DNA of 64,000 nucleotides from Bacteroidota bacterium (GTDB taxonomy: Bacteria; Bacteroidota; Bacteroidia; AKYH767-A; 2013-40CM-41-45). Positions 1-9,702 of this stretch are shown here, piece by piece. The stretch lies in the NCBI GenBank assembly GCA_016713765.1, contig JADJON010000001.1:1612001-1676000 (forward strand), read 5' to 3'. The first letter of the stretch is position 1. Each line of letters opens with the position of its first letter. The position numbers were made by a program, and so were the translations under genes. The notes below the pieces were generated by a model. The model was given only the letters and a program-made list of their open reading frames with translations, was not told the origin of the DNA and did not search any database.

Positions 1-1698
1 ACCTCGATGGCTTCGCCGGTCGTGGCAGGTTGCGCGGCGCTGGTGAAGTCTCAGTTTCCTGCCATGGGCGCATTGCAGATCGCGGAGCAGTTGCGCATGA
101 CATCCGACAACATTTATACCGTGAGCGGTAACGCGGCCTACCGGGACAAACTCGGAAAAGGACGCGTCAACCTCTTCCGTGCGGTCAGCGACAGCCTTTC
201 TCCCGGCGTGATCGTCGAGCAGATCAATACGCGTGACGGTAACGACGGTGTGTTCGTGATCGGCGATACGCTTTCCTTCGTCGCCACCTTCAAGAATATG
301 CTTCGTCCCACCACGGCGCTTACCTGTTCGATGACCACGGGCACCCCGACCTACATGCAGGTCATTCAATCCAACTTCAACATCGGTGCACTGGGTACGC
401 TGGATACGATCTCCAACTTCTCCGTCCCTTTCCAGGCGATCGTAAAAGCCGGTACCCCCACGAACCAATCCGTGACCTTCCGTCTGGTGCTGACCGACGG
501 CAGTTGGACGGACGCGTTTGCCTTCCGCGTAACGGTGAATGTCGATTACATCAATATCGGAATCAACGACGTGGCCACCACGATCACCAGTAAGGGCATG
601 ATCGGTTACAATCAGTCCGGACAGATTGAAGGACTTGGTTTCACGTACATGGGCGGACCGACGATTCTGTATGAAATGGGATTGATGATCGGTGCAAGCG
701 GAACCCAGGTTTCCGACAACGTACGGGGCGATGGCGGTAGCTACGATTCCGACTTCAGTTCCTACCTGACCGTCAGCGGCCAGGAGCCGGGCACTGTTTC
801 CGACTTTGACGCGTATGGTCAGTTCGTTGACAATGGCACGACTTCCTCGACTCCGTTACCGGTCCTGGTTTCTCACCGTGCTTATGCCTGGGCGGCTCCG
901 GCTGCTGATCGTAAGTACATCATCGTCGACTATACCATTCGCAACAATGGAGTCAATACGCTGAATAACCTGTATGCAGGCCTGTTCGCCGATTGGGACA
1001 TTCCGCAATACGGCAACAACAAATCGGATACCGATGCCGGTCGGAAGATGGGTTATACCTGGAGTACCGATGCCGGTGGACTGTGGGCCGGTATGAAACT
1101 CCTTACCTCCGGAGGGTTCAATCATTACGCGGTCGACAACGTGACCGGCGGTAATGGCGGCTTGGATCTTTCCGATGGCTTCAGCAACACGGAGAAATAT
1201 TCCGCCCTGTCTTCTTCCCGCAGCCCTGCAGGAAATACCGCGTCAACGGGTAACGACGTGATCGACGTAGTGTCGAGTGGTCCCTTTACGCTTGCCGCCG
1301 GAGATTCCATCCGGGTCGCATTCGCCCTCATCGCCGGCGAAGATCTGACCATGATCCAGGCCTCGGCGGATGCAGCGCAAGTGCGTTGGGACAATACCGT
1401 CCTGACGACGGGACTGATCGCGCTTCCGTCAGCCGAAACGTTTGGTTTGTCGACGATCTATCCGAACCCGGCAGGCAGCAATGCCATGTTGCGCTTCACG
1501 CTGGACCGTTCTGGCAAAGTGGAACTTTCCATTTACAATGCACTGGGTGAACGCGTACAATCAGTTCTTGCACAGACCCTCGGAGCGGGTTCTTATTCCA
1601 CGGGTGTTGACCTGAACAAACTCGAGTCAGGAACCTATTTCGTGCGCCTGACCTGCGACGGTCAGTCCGCGACGCGCCCGCTGCAGGTGGTACATTGA
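1..1698 (+). CDS. Subtilisin-like (S8) serine protease, C-terminal part, T9SS-sorted; 5' truncated by window edge
   Basis: The reading frame is open from base 1 and begins T-S-M-A-S-P-V-V-A-G, the end of the subtilase GTSMAxP signature; the Ser at bases 4-6 matches the catalytic Ser of family S8. The Asp and His of the triad lie upstream, outside the window. The protease domain ends near codon 60 (GKGRVNLFRAV). About 400 residues of beta-rich linker without a domain I can name follow. The last ~85 residues (YPNP near codon 485, then VELSIYNALGERV and SGTYFVRL) form a T9SS type-A sorting domain, so the product is expected at the cell surface or outside. A strong terminator follows at 1714-1750. 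The fold is clear; the substrate is unknown. Confidence 0.9.
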   Translation, partial: TSMASPVVAGCAALVKSQFPAMGALQIAEQLRMTSDNIYTVSGNAAYRDKLGKGRVNLFRAVSDSLSPGVIVEQINTRDGNDGVFVIGDTLSFVATFKNMLRPTTALTCSMTTGTPTYMQVIQSNFNIGALGTLDTISNFSVPFQAIVKAGTPTNQSVTFRLVLTDGSWTDAFAFRVTVNVDYINIGINDVATTITSKGMIGYNQSGQIEGLGFTYMGGPTILYEMGLMIGASGTQVSDNVRGDGGSYDSDFSSYLTVSGQEPGTVSDFDAYGQFVDNGTTSSTPLPVLVSHRAYAWAAPAADRKYIIVDYTIRNNGVNTLNNLYAGLFADWDIPQYGNNKSDTDAGRKMGYTWSTDAGGLWAGMKLLTSGGFNHYAVDNVTGGNGGLDLSDGFSNTEKYSALSSSRSPAGNTASTGNDVIDVVSSGPFTLAAGDSIRVAFALIAGEDLTMIQASADAAQVRWDNTVLTTGLIALPSAETFGLSTIYPNPAGSNAMLRFTLDRSGKVELSIYNALGERVQSVLAQTLGAGSYSTGVDLNKLESGTYFVRLTCDGQSATRPLQVVH

Positions 1699-1713
1699 CG
1701 GGAGCGAACTTTT

Positions 1714-1750
1714 ACTTCGACGGGCCGGTGGTTTCACCGGCCCGTTCGCG
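1714..1750 (+). terminator. Rho-independent terminator after the S8 protease
   Basis: ACGGGCCGGTG (1720-1730) pairs with CACCGGCCCGT (1735-1745) across a GTTT loop. An outer GCGAAC/GTTCGC pair extends the stem. A short T run follows at 1751-1754, which also begins the next promoter. Confidence 0.75.
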
Positions 1751-1780
1751 TTTTGGGAAGGACTAAAACCTTTACCTTTG
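1751..1780 (+). promoter_or_regulatory. Bacteroidota-type promoter for the DUF5606 gene
   Basis: A -33 element TTTTG (1751-1755) and a -7 element TACCTTTG (1773-1780, consensus TAnnTTTG) are separated by 17 bases. The start codon is at 1799, giving a very short leader. This is one of the two best full matches in the window. Confidence 0.65.
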
Positions 1781-1798
1781 TTCTAATTCAATCTAATT

Positions 1799-2314
1799 AT
1801 GGAATTCAAAGACATTCTTGCCGTTCCGGGAATGCCGGGACTTTACAAAGTCGTCGGTAACAACAAGAACGGTTTTATCGTGGAGTCCATCCTCGATGGT
1901 AAGCGCTCCATGGTCAATGGCCAGCAACGCATCATGACCCTGATCGATATCGCCGTCTATACCAGCGGTGAGGAGAAGCCGTTGCGTGAGATCTTCCTGA
2001 GTCTTCAGGAGAAAACCAATGGAAAATTGCCGGTCGATTTGAAGGGCGACGACAAGAAGATCCGGGATTACTTCCGGTCCATTGTTCCGGACTTTGACGA
2101 GGAGCGGGTGTACAATTCGGACATCAAGAAGATGCTCAACTGGTTTCAGTTGCTGAATGGTAAGGTGGATTTCACCAAGCCTGTAGAAGCTGATGCCGCT
2201 GCCGTCAAGAAAGAAGACGATAAACCTGCGGTACCGAAAGTGCACGAAGCACATGGTCCCAAGGCGGAGCAGCACGCCAAGACCTCCACAGCCCGAACCC
2301 GGAAAAAGGTATAA
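1799..2314 (+). CDS. DUF5606 domain protein
   Basis: A 171-residue soluble protein with no signal peptide. Residues 1-70 carry the conserved opening MEFKDILAVPGMPGLYKVV, typical of DUF5606 proteins found in Bacteroidota. The C-terminal third (from about residue 120) is a charged, Ala/Lys-rich, probably disordered tail ending in ARTRKKV. Its stop codon overlaps the start of the following M3 peptidase by one base (TAATG), which implies translational coupling. Molecular function is not known for the family; the basic tail could suit nucleic-acid contact, but that is speculation. Confidence 0.85.
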   Translation: MEFKDILAVPGMPGLYKVVGNNKNGFIVESILDGKRSMVNGQQRIMTLIDIAVYTSGEEKPLREIFLSLQEKTNGKLPVDLKGDDKKIRDYFRSIVPDFDEERVYNSDIKKMLNWFQLLNGKVDFTKPVEADAAAVKKEDDKPAVPKVHEAHGPKAEQHAKTSTARTRKKV

Positions 2315-4041
2315 TGGAAACAGCCTCCACCTACTTCACGGCTCCGGTAAAAGCGCCGCGTCGCTTTCTGCCGGATGCGCTGGAAATCGATTCCTGGGAC
2401 GCCCTTTCGCCCTATTTCAAGGAGCTGGAGGAACGACTTCTCCATTCGGCAGACGGTCTCAAGCAATGGCTGGAAGACCTGAGTGAATTGGAATCGGTTG
2501 TTCAGGAGCACGTAGGTTGGTTGTACATCCGGATGACCTGTAACACGCAGGACGAAGCCCTGGTGAAGGCGTATACATTTTTCATCAATGAGATCAATCC
2601 CCACATCGAGCCGTTCGCGGATCGCTTGAACAGGAAATTGCTGGATTGTCCGTTCCGGAATGGTCTGGACAAACGATTTTCGATTCACCTGCGGTCGACG
2701 GAGAATGAGATCCGACTATTCCGGGAAGAGAACATTCCCCTGAATGCCGAACTTTCCACCCGTGAGCAGAAGTACGGTGAGATCGCCGGTGCCATGAGCG
2801 TTGAGCTCAACGGCAAGACCCTGACGCTCCAACAAGCGGCCAATTTCCTTCGGGAGCCGAATCGTGGCGTGCGTCAATCGGCTTATGAGCAGATCGTCAG
2901 CCGTCGCTTGCAGGACCGGGAGAAGCTCGATAGCCTGTTTGATGAACTCCTGAAGCTGCGCCATCAGATCGCCAACAATTCCGGTTTTTCGAATTTCCGT
3001 GATTACAAGTTCGTAGCCATGGATCGGTTCGATTACACCGCTGATGATTGTATGCGGTTCCATGATTCGGTGCGGCAGGCGATTGTTCCGGTACTGGACA
3101 AGTTAATGGAAGAACGTCAGCGCGACATGGGACTTGAGTCACTGAAGCCCTGGGATATTGACGTTGATTCCAAAGGACGACCGGATCTTAAACCATTTAC
3201 GGATGGAAGCGATCTGATGCGAAAGACGATTGCCTGCTTCTCGGAGATCGATCCCTATTTCGGATTCGTTGCCCGTACGCTGGATGAAATGCGGTTCATC
3301 GATCTGGATTCCCGGATCGGCAAAGCGCCTGGCGGTTATAATTATCCGCTGTATGAGACCGGTGTACCATTCATCTTCATGAATGCAAGCGGCTCTTTCC
3401 GCGATGTGGTCACCATGGTACACGAGGGTGGACATGCGATCCACTCGATGCTTACGCGCGATCTCGAATTCGTAGGGTTCAAGGAGCTGACGTCGGAGAT
3501 CGCGGAACTCGCGTCCATGAGCATGGAGTTGATCTCCATGGAACACTGGCATCACTTTTTCCCGAACGAGGAGGAGTTGCGTCGCGCCAAGCGTGAGCAG
3601 TTGGAAAATGTGCTGGAAGCATTGCCCTGGATCGCTTGTGTTGATCGATTCCAGCATTGGTTGTATACTCACCCTGGTCATACGGTTGAAGAACGTACTG
3701 CTGCCTGGGATGAGGTTTATCGCGCTTTCAGTCCTTCCAGGGTTGACTGGAGCGGGCATGAGCCGGTTAGGAAATCCTTGTGGCAGAAACAGCTCCATCT
3801 CTTTGAAGTGCCTTTCTATTACATCGAGTACGGAATGGCGCAACTGGGTGCCATTGCCCTTTGGAGGAATTACCGGAACGACCCGAAAACGGCTATTGAA
3901 CAGTACAAACAGGCGCTTTCCCTGGGCTATACCCGCTCGATTCCGGAGGTCTATCAGGCGGCCGGTATCCGGTTTGATTTCTCGGAAAACTACATCCAGG
4001 AGCTGGCTGCGTTTGTCCAAGAGGAGCTGGAAAAACTGTAA
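2314..4041 (+). CDS. M3 family oligoendopeptidase (PepF-like)
   Basis: A 575-residue cytoplasmic zinc metallopeptidase of the thimet/oligoendopeptidase F type, which cleaves short peptides. The zinc motif HEGGH is at residues 370-374. The third ligand is most likely E398 in SEIAELAS, 28 residues after the first His as in thimet oligopeptidase. Length is normal for the family, and no signal peptide is present. It overlaps the DUF5606 stop by one base, so the two are probably co-transcribed from the promoter at 1751. A role in recycling peptides is inferred from the family only. Confidence 0.93.
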   Translation: METASTYFTAPVKAPRRFLPDALEIDSWDALSPYFKELEERLLHSADGLKQWLEDLSELESVVQEHVGWLYIRMTCNTQDEALVKAYTFFINEINPHIEPFADRLNRKLLDCPFRNGLDKRFSIHLRSTENEIRLFREENIPLNAELSTREQKYGEIAGAMSVELNGKTLTLQQAANFLREPNRGVRQSAYEQIVSRRLQDREKLDSLFDELLKLRHQIANNSGFSNFRDYKFVAMDRFDYTADDCMRFHDSVRQAIVPVLDKLMEERQRDMGLESLKPWDIDVDSKGRPDLKPFTDGSDLMRKTIACFSEIDPYFGFVARTLDEMRFIDLDSRIGKAPGGYNYPLYETGVPFIFMNASGSFRDVVTMVHEGGHAIHSMLTRDLEFVGFKELTSEIAELASMSMELISMEHWHHFFPNEEELRRAKREQLENVLEALPWIACVDRFQHWLYTHPGHTVEERTAAWDEVYRAFSPSRVDWSGHEPVRKSLWQKQLHLFEVPFYYIEYGMAQLGAIALWRNYRNDPKTAIEQYKQALSLGYTRSIPEVYQAAGIRFDFSENYIQELAAFVQEELEKL

Positions 4042-4340
4042 GGAAAAGCCTGGGTTTTTTTGTTTCAGGGAGCTGATGAGCCGCCCGCGTATGTTTAGCC
4101 TGGACTGCTTTGTCGGAATTGCCGCGAATTTCCCGTGTTAATGGCGCTTCTGGTGCGGGGCGCATTTCCCTTTTGATGACACGGTTCCAAATTGTAAGAT
4201 TCGACTTGAAAACGGAATCGCGTTATCCGTGTAATGCCCGCGGGCATATTACCGGTAACTGATGCTCCTTCGCTACAACCTGGGGCTCCCGATTCCATAT
4301 AAGGATACACTGATTTTCAGGAACTCCCTGCTTGGGATCG
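4042..4340. other. Gap upstream of the hybrid kinase with a 14-bp palindrome
   Basis: No convincing gene, tRNA or canonical TAnnTTTG promoter is seen. A perfect 14-bp palindrome, ATGCCCGCGGGCAT, lies at 4234-4247, about 95 bases before the kinase start, and could be a regulator site. The T-rich run at 4054-4060 after the peptidase has no good stem, so I do not call a terminator. Confidence 0.4.
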
Positions 4341-7300
4341 ATGCGTCCAATGAACCGACAATCGCGTGCTGAAGAAGGCCGCCGTGTGCTGTACCGCTTG
4401 CTGCTCATCGTAGTGGCTGTGGTGTACGGGCTCGTGTTCGTATTGGACTATCTCCTGCAATTGCATTTTACTTTCTTCTTGCTGCTGAGCCTCTTCGGGT
4501 TCGTTGTCCTCGTGCTGTTTTACATGTGGTTTCGCGTTTCGACTACGGTTGAATCGCGCGAGCCAGTTACAGAGCCGGATGAGCGCAAGGGGCCCGAGCT
4601 GAAGGAGGATGAAACGACCACAGAGGCGGGTTCCTTGATCGACGCCGGCCTCAGCGAATGGCCTGAGCCGATGATTCGTATCAATCCGGTTACCGGTTTG
4701 ATGGTAGACGTTTCACCCGGAGCTTTGCGGTTGCTGGGCGCTAAAGGGTTTGATGATGTGATCGGAGTCGATTTATATACGCGATTCCGGGATACCTGGA
4801 CTGCAGAAGAACGCCAGCAATTCCGCCTTCGTTTGGCCGCGGAAAATCGTGCCGCAGCCGCGGTGGAACTGTCGGGATTCGACGGCGTAACGCGTAAAGT
4901 ACTCCTTCAGGTCAGTCGTTCCGAAATGGCCGGACAGCGCATGCTGCTGGTTCATTTGACGGACCTTTCCTTGTTGCCGGAAGCCAGTGGCATTCGTCCG
5001 CAACCTCCTGCCGATGCCTATCAGGCCGTATTCTCCGAAGGATTGCTTCCTATGGCATTCTTCGGCATCGACTACCGGATACAACGCGCGAACAAAGCTT
5101 TCTGCGACCTGTTGGGCTACCAGGAAGAAGAACTGCGCGGTATGACCGCCATCGAACTGGTCCACCCTGAAGAACGTGAGCAGGAGCGGCAAATATTATC
5201 ACGTCTGCTGCGGGGTGAGCTGCCGGTTGCCCGGCGGGAGAAGCGCTTTATCCGTCGGAACCACGATGTGATCTGGGTACAAACATCCGCCTCGGTCAGC
5301 CAGGGTATTGGCGGCACGCCGGCCTTCGTCATTACGATGGCGGAAAACATCACCCAACGGAAACGGATCGAGCGGTCCTTGTCGGACAGTCGGCAGCGGC
5401 TGAACGCCTTGGTCGAGAATGCCGAGTACGCGATCCTCTCGGTCGACGTTCGGCATACGATCCTGCTGATCAACTCACGCTTGGCCGATCTGCTCTTCGC
5501 CCTTACCGGCATCGTAGTAGAGACCGGATACAACGTCCTGGATATTCTTCCGGATCAATTCCGCGACGATTTTCTGGCCTTACATGCACGTGCAATGGCG
5601 GGTGAATCGCTCACCATCGAGAAGCAACTGGTGCTGACAGGCAAGAGGATCGATGTGGAGATCATCGCGACGCCGGTTAGGAATGAGCACCGGTTAGTGG
5701 TCAGTGTATCCTATTTCGGACGGGATATCTCTGCGCGGAAGCAGGCGGAAGCGGAACTGGTTCGTGCCCGTGAACAAGCCGAACAAGCCACCCAGGCGAA
5801 GTCGTCTTTCCTGGCAACGATGAGCCACGAGATCCGCACGCCGCTCAATGGCGTGATCGGCATGGGTAAATTGCTCAATCAAACCGCCCTGTCACCCAAA
5901 CAGCAAGACTACGTTGACTCCATCCTGCTGAGCGGTGAAGCGCTGCTTTCCGTGATCAACGATATCCTCGATTATTCCAAGATCGAGTCGGCGAAGATGG
6001 AGCTGGAGTACAAGCCGTTCGCGCTCAAGCGTTGCATCGAGGAAACGTTTGACCTCATGGCCTCCAAGGCAATTGAAAAGAAGTTGTCGCTGCGGTATTC
6101 AGTAGCGAAAGGTACACCTTCCTATATCTATGGGGATCTGACCCGCTTGCGTCAGGTTTTGATGAACCTGGTATCCAACGCCATCAAATTCACCCAACAG
6201 GGTGGTATCACCATTCATGTCTCGAAGATGCGGGAAGAGGGCAAGCATGTTGAGTTGTTATTCGAAGTTCAGGATACCGGTCTTGGCATTCCGGCCGATC
6301 GGATCGCCCGTTTGTTCCAGTCGTTTTCACAGGCCGATGCTTCTACGGCGCGGACTTACGGCGGTACCGGTCTTGGTCTTGCTATCTGTAAAAATCTTGT
6401 CGAGTTGATGCACGGATCCATCTGGGTCGATAGTGTGCCGGGGCAGGGTTCGAACTTTCAGTTCACGATCCGCACCGAGGCGAGTACCGCGACGGAAGCT
6501 GTTAAAAGCGGACGGAATGGCTCCAGCAGGTTGGCTAATGCGCATGTGTTGCTGGTGTCCGACGATCGCACGGAAGCTGATCTCTTTGCCAATTACATCC
6601 GGCGATGGAATATGCTTCCTCAGGTTTGTGAGGACTCCGCCAAGGCGCTCGACCTGGTCCGTCGTGAAAGCGGACTCAACCTGGTGATCATTGACAGTAC
6701 GCTTGTGAGCGGAAATGCGATGGAACTGGCGGAAAGCATCCGTCACCTTCGTCCGAAGGATGAACTTCCGATCGTCCTGTTCAACGCGGACCGTACGGAC
6801 AACATCCTCTTCGATTATACTTCGGATGTGGTTTCGGCCGTTATCCCTAAGAATGTCGACCGCAGTAAGGTGCTGGATATCCTGATCGGAGTATTCTCTG
6901 TAGAGGACCATCAGCGCAGCCAGCACGAGGAGGGATTGTCGCGAGTAGGAGCAAGTCTCGCAGAGGAATTTCCGGTGCGCATCCTGATCGCGGAGGATAA
7001 CCAGATCAACCAGAAACTGGCGCAGAACATCTTTGAAGGCCTGGGCTATCGTCCGGTGATCGTTTCGAATGGACAGGAAGTGATCGATCAGCTTCGCCGA
7101 CAGGTCTTCGACATCATTTTCATGGATGTACAGATGCCTGAGTTGGATGGATTGGAGGCGACAAGATTCATCATGAACAAGATGAATCTGCAACACCTTC
7201 CGGTCATTGTTGCCATGACCGCATTCGCGCTGGAAGGCGATAAGGAAAAATGCCTGGAAGCCGGAATGGACGATTATATCAGCAAGCCCTTCATGATCGA

Positions 7301-7742
7301 AGAGATCGTAGAGCGGATCCGTAAGTGGAGCAAGGGCCGTGAACAGGCGGCGCATGAAGAACCCTCAGTTCCGGTAGTGGTGGTTTCCTCGGCTACCAGT
7401 GCGCTGATCGACCAGACGGTACTCGACAGGCTCCGCGAAATGACGGCTGGCAGTGATCCCGGATTCCTCGTACAGGTTATCGGGATGTTCATCGAGCAGG
7501 CTCGGGATATTTACCGGGATCTGGAGCGGGCAGGAGCAAGCAGGGATCATCTTGCGATTTCACGACTATCGCATAAACTCAAAGGTTCGGCTCTGAACAT
7601 CGGAGCCAAGCGAATTGCGGAAACCTGTCGGGAACTCGAGCTCAGGTCCAAGACTTCCTTTGATGATACGCTTCAGATCCTGATTGACCGATTGGGAAAA
7701 GAACTTGTCGAATCGGAAGCGGTACTAAGAGAGGTACGCTGA
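4341..7742 (+). CDS. Hybrid sensor histidine kinase/response regulator with three PAS-like domains, two receivers and HPt
   Basis: About 1,133 residues; numbering here counts from an in-frame TTG at 4332, but ATG 4341 is preferred (ATG 4350 also possible). Two membrane helices lie at about 17-65 with almost no periplasmic loop, so sensing is probably cytoplasmic. PAS-like domains lie at about 95-210, 230-345 and 350-470. HisKA has [10 protein letters not shown] with phospho-acceptor H499; the HATPase has DTGLGIP and the G2 box GTGLGLAI at ~678. Receiver 1 has D788 but Asn at the usual Thr/Ser position. Receiver 2 is canonical (EDNQINQ, D932, K in ISKPF). The C-terminal HPt has SHKLKGS with H1081. 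The layout resembles BarA/ArcB phosphorelay kinases. No output regulator is adjacent; it converges on the gene at 7748 with a 5-base gap. Ligand and target are unknown. Confidence 0.92.
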   Translation: MRPMNRQSRAEEGRRVLYRLLLIVVAVVYGLVFVLDYLLQLHFTFFLLLSLFGFVVLVLFYMWFRVSTTVESREPVTEPDERKGPELKEDETTTEAGSLIDAGLSEWPEPMIRINPVTGLMVDVSPGALRLLGAKGFDDVIGVDLYTRFRDTWTAEERQQFRLRLAAENRAAAAVELSGFDGVTRKVLLQVSRSEMAGQRMLLVHLTDLSLLPEASGIRPQPPADAYQAVFSEGLLPMAFFGIDYRIQRANKAFCDLLGYQEEELRGMTAIELVHPEEREQERQILSRLLRGELPVARREKRFIRRNHDVIWVQTSASVSQGIGGTPAFVITMAENITQRKRIERSLSDSRQRLNALVENAEYAILSVDVRHTILLINSRLADLLFALTGIVVETGYNVLDILPDQFRDDFLALHARAMAGESLTIEKQLVLTGKRIDVEIIATPVRNEHRLVVSVSYFGRDISARKQAEAELVRAREQAEQATQAKSSFLATMSHEIRTPLNGVIGMGKLLNQTALSPKQQDYVDSILLSGEALLSVINDILDYSKIESAKMELEYKPFALKRCIEETFDLMASKAIEKKLSLRYSVAKGTPSYIYGDLTRLRQVLMNLVSNAIKFTQQGGITIHVSKMREEGKHVELLFEVQDTGLGIPADRIARLFQSFSQADASTARTYGGTGLGLAICKNLVELMHGSIWVDSVPGQGSNFQFTIRTEASTATEAVKSGRNGSSRLANAHVLLVSDDRTEADLFANYIRRWNMLPQVCEDSAKALDLVRRESGLNLVIIDSTLVSGNAMELAESIRHLRPKDELPIVLFNADRTDNILFDYTSDVVSAVIPKNVDRSKVLDILIGVFSVEDHQRSQHEEGLSRVGASLAEEFPVRILIAEDNQINQKLAQNIFEGLGYRPVIVSNGQEVIDQLRRQVFDIIFMDVQMPELDGLEATRFIMNKMNLQHLPVIVAMTAFALEGDKEKCLEAGMDDYISKPFMIEEIVERIRKWSKGREQAAHEEPSVPVVVVSSATSALIDQTVLDRLREMTAGSDPGFLVQVIGMFIEQARDIYRDLERAGASRDHLAISRLSHKLKGSALNIGAKRIAETCRELELRSKTSFDDTLQILIDRLGKELVESEAVLREVR

Positions 7743-7747
7743 CAACA

Positions 7748-8368
7748 TCAGTTTTCCCGTAGTTCAATTGAACTCAGGATCCGTATCTGGTAATAACCAT
7801 CCGCCTTGGGTAGAAAGTACTCCGCGTCTTTCCATTTCACGGAAAAGTGTTTGCCCTTGTGACGTTCAGGGTTGACCGTGAAGAGATCGGATCCTGGAAA
7901 GTGCTCCGTCCAATAGAATTTCACTTCTTTTCCCTTCTCGTCGAGGAAGTAGAGATGCCGGAGTTCGGTTTCGTCCGCGTGGTCGTAGGCGTATAGTTCT
8001 TCGTGTTCGTTCGAAGCAGCCTGTTCTTCCGTAGCGACTTCATCTTTCGCAAGCGCCAGGGAAAACTGGAGGAACGCGGGACAAGTCGAAACGAGGTGTT
8101 TGCCCAGTTCCTGCCCGATCATCTGCCCGGCGGATTCATCAAACGTTTTGAGTTTGTAATCCTTCATGAACCCGTCCACGTCCAGCATCGCTTCTTCCAT
8201 GAAGATGTTCATCATCTCCGTCCGCAGCGAATCGGCGGGCCGTTGCAGGTTGGCTTTTTCCATCCGACGACAAACGCGCTCGGATACCCGTTCCAATGTT
8301 TTTTGAGCGCTTACGCTTACCCATAACAAGAGGGCGAACGAGAGGAGGAGCGGTTGATATGGTTTCAT
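7748..8368 (-). CDS. Small secreted protein of unknown function
   Basis: A protein of 206 residues if started at the ATG directly before the signal peptide (MKPYQPLLLSFALLLWVSVSAQ). The longer frame, which opens 27 bases upstream, adds nine residues ahead of the signal and is less likely. The mature part is hydrophilic and contains no motif I recognise: a helical, charged N-half (residues 25-110) and a C-half rich in aromatic and charged residues. It lies 36 bases downstream of murB on the same strand and may be read from the same transcript. It has no T9SS domain, so a periplasmic location is most likely. Confidence 0.75.
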   Translation of the reverse strand: MKPYQPLLLSFALLLWVSVSAQKTLERVSERVCRRMEKANLQRPADSLRTEMMNIFMEEAMLDVDGFMKDYKLKTFDESAGQMIGQELGKHLVSTCPAFLQFSLALAKDEVATEEQAASNEHEELYAYDHADETELRHLYFLDEKGKEVKFYWTEHFPGSDLFTVNPERHKGKHFSVKWKDAEYFLPKADGYYQIRILSSIELREN

Positions 8369-8404
8369 GATAGGGCGATAACGAAGATAAGTCATTCTTG
8401 CTGC

Positions 8405-9421
8405 TTAAAGGATATTCACTTCCATTTCCAGAAGTACGCCAAACTGATCCTGAACATGCTGCTGGACCCGCCGGGCATGCTCAATCAGTTCTTTTCCGGT
8501 TGCTCCGCCATAATTGACCAATACGAGCGCCTGTTTTTCGTGCATGCCGACGTTTCCGAGACGCTTACCCTTCCATCCCGCTTTTTCTATCAGCCATCCC
8601 GCGGCCAGTTTCATTTTTCCGGAAGCGCCGGGGTAGGCGATCAAGTCGGGAAATAGAGCGTGTAATCGGTCATAGTCCTCCTGACTCACTTCCGGGTTCT
8701 TGAAAAAGCTGCCGGCATTTCCGATTACCGCCGGATCGGGCAGCTTGCTGCTGCGGATCCGGATCACGGCTTCGCTCACATCCCGGATGCCGGGATTCAG
8801 GATACCCATTTTCGATAGCTCTTGTTCGATAGCGCCGTAGTGTGTCCGGACGCGGTGGTGCCGGTCGAGTCGAAGGGTGATCGACGCGATCAGGTACTTT
8901 CCTTTTTCACTTCGTTTGAATACGCTGTCGCGGTAACCGAATGCGCAATCTTCTTTGCTGAAGATGCGTACGTCCCCGCTTGTCAGATCAATCGCTTCGA
9001 GTTCATGGAAATGATCTTTCAACTCGACGCCGTATGCCCCAATGTTCTGGATGGGCGCAGCGCCGGCTGATCCGGGAATGAGGGAGAGATTCTCGATTCC
9101 GCCGCAGGAATGTTCGATGCTGTACTTGACGAGCTCGTGCCAGGTCTCGCCACCACCGGCCGTCACCAGGAAATGATCATCGCCATCCGGCCGCAACGAC
9201 TTCCCCAGGATCTTGTTGTAGATGACCAATGCATGGACATCACCGGTAAAGAGAACATTGCTTCCCCCTCCCAGGATCATTTTGGGCATCGGCTGGAACT
9301 TCGGATCCCGGACCAGCCCGATCAGATCATCCACCGATCGAACTTCCGCGAACCAGTCGGCTCGTACCTCCAGGCCGAACGTATTGTATCCCCGAAGGGA
9401 GGTGTTTTGCAGGATTTGCAT
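8405..9421 (-). CDS. murB: UDP-N-acetylenolpyruvoylglucosamine reductase MurB
   Basis: A 338-residue flavoenzyme that reduces UDP-GlcNAc-enolpyruvate to UDP-MurNAc with NADPH, the second committed step of peptidoglycan precursor synthesis, in the cytoplasm. The FAD-binding motif LGGGSNVLF is at about 50-58, and the phosphate loop GSAGAAPIQNIGAYG is at about 118-131. The catalytic proton donor is probably S238 in NAGSFFKNP, with E334 near the end. Length and the C-terminal ExEVxxL ending fit the E. coli-like type I enzyme. It is not in a dcw-type cluster here. A -7-like TACCTTCG (9440-9447 on the opposite strand) is only a partial promoter match. Confidence 0.96.
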   Translation of the reverse strand: MQILQNTSLRGYNTFGLEVRADWFAEVRSVDDLIGLVRDPKFQPMPKMILGGGSNVLFTGDVHALVIYNKILGKSLRPDGDDHFLVTAGGGETWHELVKYSIEHSCGGIENLSLIPGSAGAAPIQNIGAYGVELKDHFHELEAIDLTSGDVRIFSKEDCAFGYRDSVFKRSEKGKYLIASITLRLDRHHRVRTHYGAIEQELSKMGILNPGIRDVSEAVIRIRSSKLPDPAVIGNAGSFFKNPEVSQEDYDRLHALFPDLIAYPGASGKMKLAAGWLIEKAGWKGKRLGNVGMHEKQALVLVNYGGATGKELIEHARRVQQHVQDQFGVLLEMEVNIL

Positions 9422-9702
9422 GGCGGGAAAGGGTACGGACGAAGGTAATCCTGAAGGAGCAAATCAACCCGTAGCGTAACCGGTTTTTTAAACGCGGTTA
9501 CTCACATTGAAATTCGATTCATTCGCCAAGCCTGTAAGGAAGCATGCCGAATTATCTTGCCGTCCGGCACTACCGGGGATATCTTCGGGACACAGTCTCA
9601 TGGTTCAGGTCCGCTCAGCGGACCGTGGTTTTTGGTTAAACGACCAGAGGTGTAATTCGAGTTAAGGCACGACAGCGGCCCGCACAGCCGCTGTTCGTGT
9701 TT
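9422..9702. other. Structured 280-bp gap between murB and an OMP gene
   Basis: No ORF of note. Several hairpins stand out: GTAACCG (9476-9482)/CGGTTAC (9495-9501); GGTCCGC (9608-9614)/GCGGACC (9618-9624), followed by GTGGTTTTT; and CACGACAGCGG (9668-9678)/CCGCTGTTCGTG (9688-9699), followed by TTTTT. The last two have their T runs on the + strand, although both flanking genes are on the - strand. This could be a small + strand RNA or simply terminators; no known RNA family was recognised. Confidence 0.4.

Noticed and set aside
4332..4340. TTG start for the hybrid kinase
   Set aside because: An ATG follows three codons later with the same protein, so the rarer codon is not needed.
9525..9560. 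SRP RNA-like GTAAGGAAGCATGCC
   Set aside because: The conserved SRP hairpin (GTCAGG…GGAA…GCAG) is not formed; only a short similarity.
9601..9640. tRNA T-arm-like GGTTCAGGTCC
   Set aside because: No acceptor stem, anticodon arm or CCA-side match could be built; the T-loop lacks the conserved GTTCRA pattern.
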